Positions 62,050-64,000 of a DNA stretch of 64,000 bases are shown here, piece after piece. The notes beneath the pieces are model-generated. The model did no database searches and was not told the origin of the DNA. It worked only from the letters and a program-made list of their open reading frames with translations. Position 1 is the first letter of the stretch; each line of letters opens with the position of its first letter. Location: positions 1 through 64,000 of the forward strand of contig NZ_BMHK01000001.1 of assembly GCF_014640675.1 (NCBI RefSeq). Direction: 5' to 3'. The DNA comes from Novosphingobium endophyticum. GTDB taxonomy: Bacteria; Pseudomonadota; Alphaproteobacteria; Sphingomonadales; Sphingomonadaceae. A program made the position numbers and the translations under genes.

Positions 62050-62582
62050 GGGGCCGCAACGCCGGGATTTTCCGCTTGCTGCGCGACCGCAGCGGCGCCG
62101 TCGCGGCCGAGACCGCGCTTGTATCGGGGTTTCTCGCGCTGCTCATCGTGCAGGTGCTGGACTTCGGGTGGTTCGTCTATTGCTCGGTTCAGGTGAGGAT
62201 GGCGGCGCAGGCGGCGGTCGCTCGCGCGGCCACCGCGTGCAGCGAAGACACCCTGCTACCCGCCACCGTCAATTGCGGCGCGGACCTCAAGGCCAAGATG
62301 GAAGCCGCGGCGAACGAAGTGTCGATCGGTGGCACGATCACGATCTCCGAGCCCGACGAGGGTTATTTCTGTCACGATCCGGGCGACAACAACGCGCTCG
62401 TAGAGGTGGGCGACCTGAGCACCAAGCCGGCGGATTGCACGCCCTACAGCGCGACGGCAATCCCGGCGGATTTCGTCTACGTGACGGCCACTTACACGTT
62501 CAATCCCATTTTTCCCGGCGTCTCGGCCATTTCCTACATGGGCGGCGCGATGACGGCGGACGGATGGATGAGAGTGGGATAG
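62034..62582 (+). CDS. TadE-like pseudopilin
   Basis: A 182-residue protein beginning MAREVRGRNAGIFRLLRDRSGAV, then the TadE helix AAETALVSGFLALLIVQVLDFGWF with the conserved Glu. The outer part has four Cys that may form disulfides (ATACSEDT, NCGADL, YFCHDPG, DCTPYS). The C-terminal VYVTATYTFNPIFPG is the usual TadE beta-strand region. The gene starts inside the TadG-like gene, so the two are coupled. Confidence 0.83.
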   Translation: MAREVRGRNAGIFRLLRDRSGAVAAETALVSGFLALLIVQVLDFGWFVYCSVQVRMAAQAAVARAATACSEDTLLPATVNCGADLKAKMEAAANEVSIGGTITISEPDEGYFCHDPGDNNALVEVGDLSTKPADCTPYSATAIPADFVYVTATYTFNPIFPGVSAISYMGGAMTADGWMRVG

Positions 62583-62601
62583 GCCAAGGGGGGCCAGGGG
62601 G

Positions 62602-62982
62602 ATGAAGCGCATACGTCAATTCGCGGGGAACGAAGCAGGCAGTTCGGCCGCCGAGTTCGCCCTTGTCCTGCCGCTGGTCCTGATCCTTGTCTTCGGCGCG
62701 CTCGCTTCCGGCGTGATGATGTACACGGTGGTAAAGCTGCAGCATGCGACCGAAACCTCGGCAAGGTGCCTGTCGGCGCAGCGATCCGATTGCTCACTGG
62801 CGGACATCACGCCGTTTGCGACGGGTTACTACACCGGCCCCGCGCTCAACGGCCTCGCGTTTGCCGCAGCGCAGGACACGTGCGGATACAGGGTTACGGC
62901 GAGCGGCAACTTCGACTTCTTCATGGGTTCGGGAATGCTCTCGACGCCGGTGAACACCAGCGCATGCTATCCGGGCTTCTGA
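62602..62982 (+). CDS. TadE-like pseudopilin, short
   Basis: A 126-residue protein with GGGGGATG-type ribosome-binding context. GSSAAEFALVLPLVLILVFGALASGVMMYTVV is the TadE helix, with Glu at the expected place. The outer part is short and has four Cys (RCLSAQRSDCS, DTCGYR, TSACYPGF). It completes the second TadG-TadE-TadE triad. The M23 peptidase gene follows 18 bp later on the same strand. Confidence 0.82.
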   Translation: MKRIRQFAGNEAGSSAAEFALVLPLVLILVFGALASGVMMYTVVKLQHATETSARCLSAQRSDCSLADITPFATGYYTGPALNGLAFAAAQDTCGYRVTASGNFDFFMGSGMLSTPVNTSACYPGF

Positions 62983-63000
62983 CATGATCGGAGGCAGACC

Positions 63001-63783
63001 ATGAGCCGGGATCCGTCAGCTCTCGTAAGGGGCGGCCTGACGGCGCTGGCAGCGAGCGCGGCATGCGTGCTCTGGGCAGGGTCCGCCCATGCCGGCGAGA
63101 ATGCCGAGGGCAGGCTGGCCATCGCCAACATCCCGGCGGCGGCGGATTGCGCCCTTTCGCCAAGCGCAGATCGACAGGGCTGCGCCCAGCCTTCCGCCCT
63201 TTCTGAACCGGCGCCCGTTCCGCACGCCACCATCACCATCGGGCGCGCAGTCGATCTTTCGGGGCAGAAGCCGGTGCGATACCTGGCCTCCGCCTCGCTC
63301 GATGAAAGCCGGGCCTATATCATGTCCTCGACCGGCCGGCTGAGAGACACCGTGCGTCTGCTCTCGCCGCCGCCGAGCGTCGGCGCGGGCGATGCGCCCA
63401 AAGGCATGCCGCTGCGATCGAGCCGCCTGACGAGCCGGTTCGGAATGCGCCATCACCCGCTGCTCGGCGAGTACCGACTGCACGCCGGCATAGACCTGGG
63501 TGCCGCGATGGGCGAACCGGTCCACGCGACATCGGGGGGCACCGTCTCGGCAGCTGGCTGGCAGGGCGGATACGGCATTGCCGTCAGGATCGACCACGGC
63601 AAGGGGATCGAAACACGCTACGCCCACCTCTCGCGCCTGAACGTCCGGCCCGGCCAGGCCATAAAGCCCGGCGACGTGATCGGCTTTGTCGGGTCCACGG
63701 GCCGGTCCACCGGCCCTCACCTTCACTACGAGGTCAGGCGCAACGGCCAGCCCATCGATCCCTCAACCACGCTCGGAAAATGA
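63001..63783 (+). CDS. M23-family metallo-endopeptidase, secreted
   Basis: A 260-residue protein with a signal peptide (LTALAASAACVLWAGSAHA). A variable region leads to the LytM/M23 domain from about residue 145: SRFGMRHHPLLGEYRLHAGIDLGA has the His and Asp zinc ligands, RYAHLSRLNVRPGQAIKPGDVIGFVGSTG is the middle block, and GPHLHYEVRRNGQP carries the HxH motif. All catalytic residues are present, so it should cleave peptidoglycan cross-links. Its place after the pseudopilin triad suggests it opens the wall for the Tad pilus; this is contextual. Confidence 0.92.
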   Translation: MSRDPSALVRGGLTALAASAACVLWAGSAHAGENAEGRLAIANIPAAADCALSPSADRQGCAQPSALSEPAPVPHATITIGRAVDLSGQKPVRYLASASLDESRAYIMSSTGRLRDTVRLLSPPPSVGAGDAPKGMPLRSSRLTSRFGMRHHPLLGEYRLHAGIDLGAAMGEPVHATSGGTVSAAGWQGGYGIAVRIDHGKGIETRYAHLSRLNVRPGQAIKPGDVIGFVGSTGRSTGPHLHYEVRRNGQPIDPSTTLGK

Positions 63784-63784
63784 G

Positions 63785-64000
63785 TCAGGCCAGGGCCACT
63801 ATCACGGCGCCCGTTGCTATAGCGATGCCATAGGGGAGCTTGTCGAAGTTGTTTTCCGACTTCGCGCGGACCGGCTTGCGCATGATGCGCCGGATCGTGA
63901 ACCATGCCACGAACAGCACAAGCCCCGAGATCGATACCGCGAGAAGCAGTCTCGGCGCGTCGGGCCAGGCGAACCAGGCAGCGCAGGCGGCGTAGAACTT
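63785..64000 (-). CDS. cpaA: Prepilin peptidase (CpaA/TadV-like), C-terminal part
   Basis: The last 71 codons of a minus-strand gene that continues past the window. They encode hydrophobic segments (LLLAVSISGLVLFVAWF) and then a loop RIMRKPVRAKSENNFDKLPYG, ending with IAIATGAVIVALA. The KLPYGIAIA pattern near the C-terminus is typical of short prepilin peptidases of the A24 family found in Tad systems. It would process the TadE/TadG-like and Flp pilins. The catalytic Asp residues lie outside the window, so the call rests on the C-terminal pattern and on the neighbouring genes. Confidence 0.72.
   Translation of the reverse strand, partial: KFYAACAAWFAWPDAPRLLLAVSISGLVLFVAWFTIRRIMRKPVRAKSENNFDKLPYGIAIATGAVIVALA

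Overview
The window looks like a chromosomal piece of a high-GC alphaproteobacterium of the Sphingomonadales, most like Novosphingobium. The pointers are TonB-dependent receptors paired with catabolic genes, a DivL-type pseudo-histidine kinase, the alphaproteobacterial order tsaE-amgK-murU-addB-addA-trxA, a pyruvate dehydrogenase E1-beta with an N-terminal lipoyl domain next to an ftsB-like gene, and Tad-pilus genes. The genus is inference; no rRNA gene is present. I saw no tRNA, rRNA, CRISPR array or intact insertion sequence.

Region 1 (1-20.2 kb) is accessory carbohydrate catabolism. A plus-strand operon encodes a TIM-barrel isomerase (cut by the window edge), an MFS transporter, a second TIM-barrel epimerase, a Tat-exported gluconate-2-dehydrogenase-subunit-3-like protein with its GMC flavoprotein partner, a TetR regulator and a secreted ThuA protein. 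A minus-strand group carries a TonB receptor, an MFS transporter, a DapB-like reductase and a Tat-exported TIM-barrel lipoprotein. Next come a periplasmic GH3 beta-glucosidase, a TetR regulator with a palindromic candidate operator, an SGNH lipoprotein, a 95-residue protein and a secreted GH2 enzyme. Together these look like uptake and oxidative (3-keto type) breakdown of plant glycosides.

Region 2 (20.2-29.7 kb) is a second accessory cluster: a LuxE-like acyl-activating enzyme coupled to a LuxC-like acyl reductase, with no luciferase genes, then a LysR regulator, an SDR, an alpha/beta hydrolase, a TonB receptor, a decayed transposase remnant and an HSL-type esterase. It probably handles a carboxylic acid or ester whose acid is reduced to an aldehyde.

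Region 3 (29.9-48.3 kb) is mostly core: thioredoxin, AddAB recombination nuclease-helicase, the MurU/AmgK cell-wall recycling pair, TsaE, DivL with Tyr in place of the phospho-His, adenosylhomocysteinase with a SahR-like palindrome, a peroxiredoxin, an SDR, a multiply frameshifted metallo-hydrolase pseudogene, TrmFO, an EF-hand protein and a squalene/phytoene-synthase-like protein.

Region 4 (48.4-64 kb) has two separate Tad pseudopilin triads (TadG-like plus two TadE-like proteins each). Between them lie pdhAB, an ftsB-like gene and a five-gene ABC-2 efflux operon (HlyD, double-ATPase, two permeases, outer-membrane factor). The second triad is followed by an M23 endopeptidase and the end of a CpaA-type prepilin peptidase gene.
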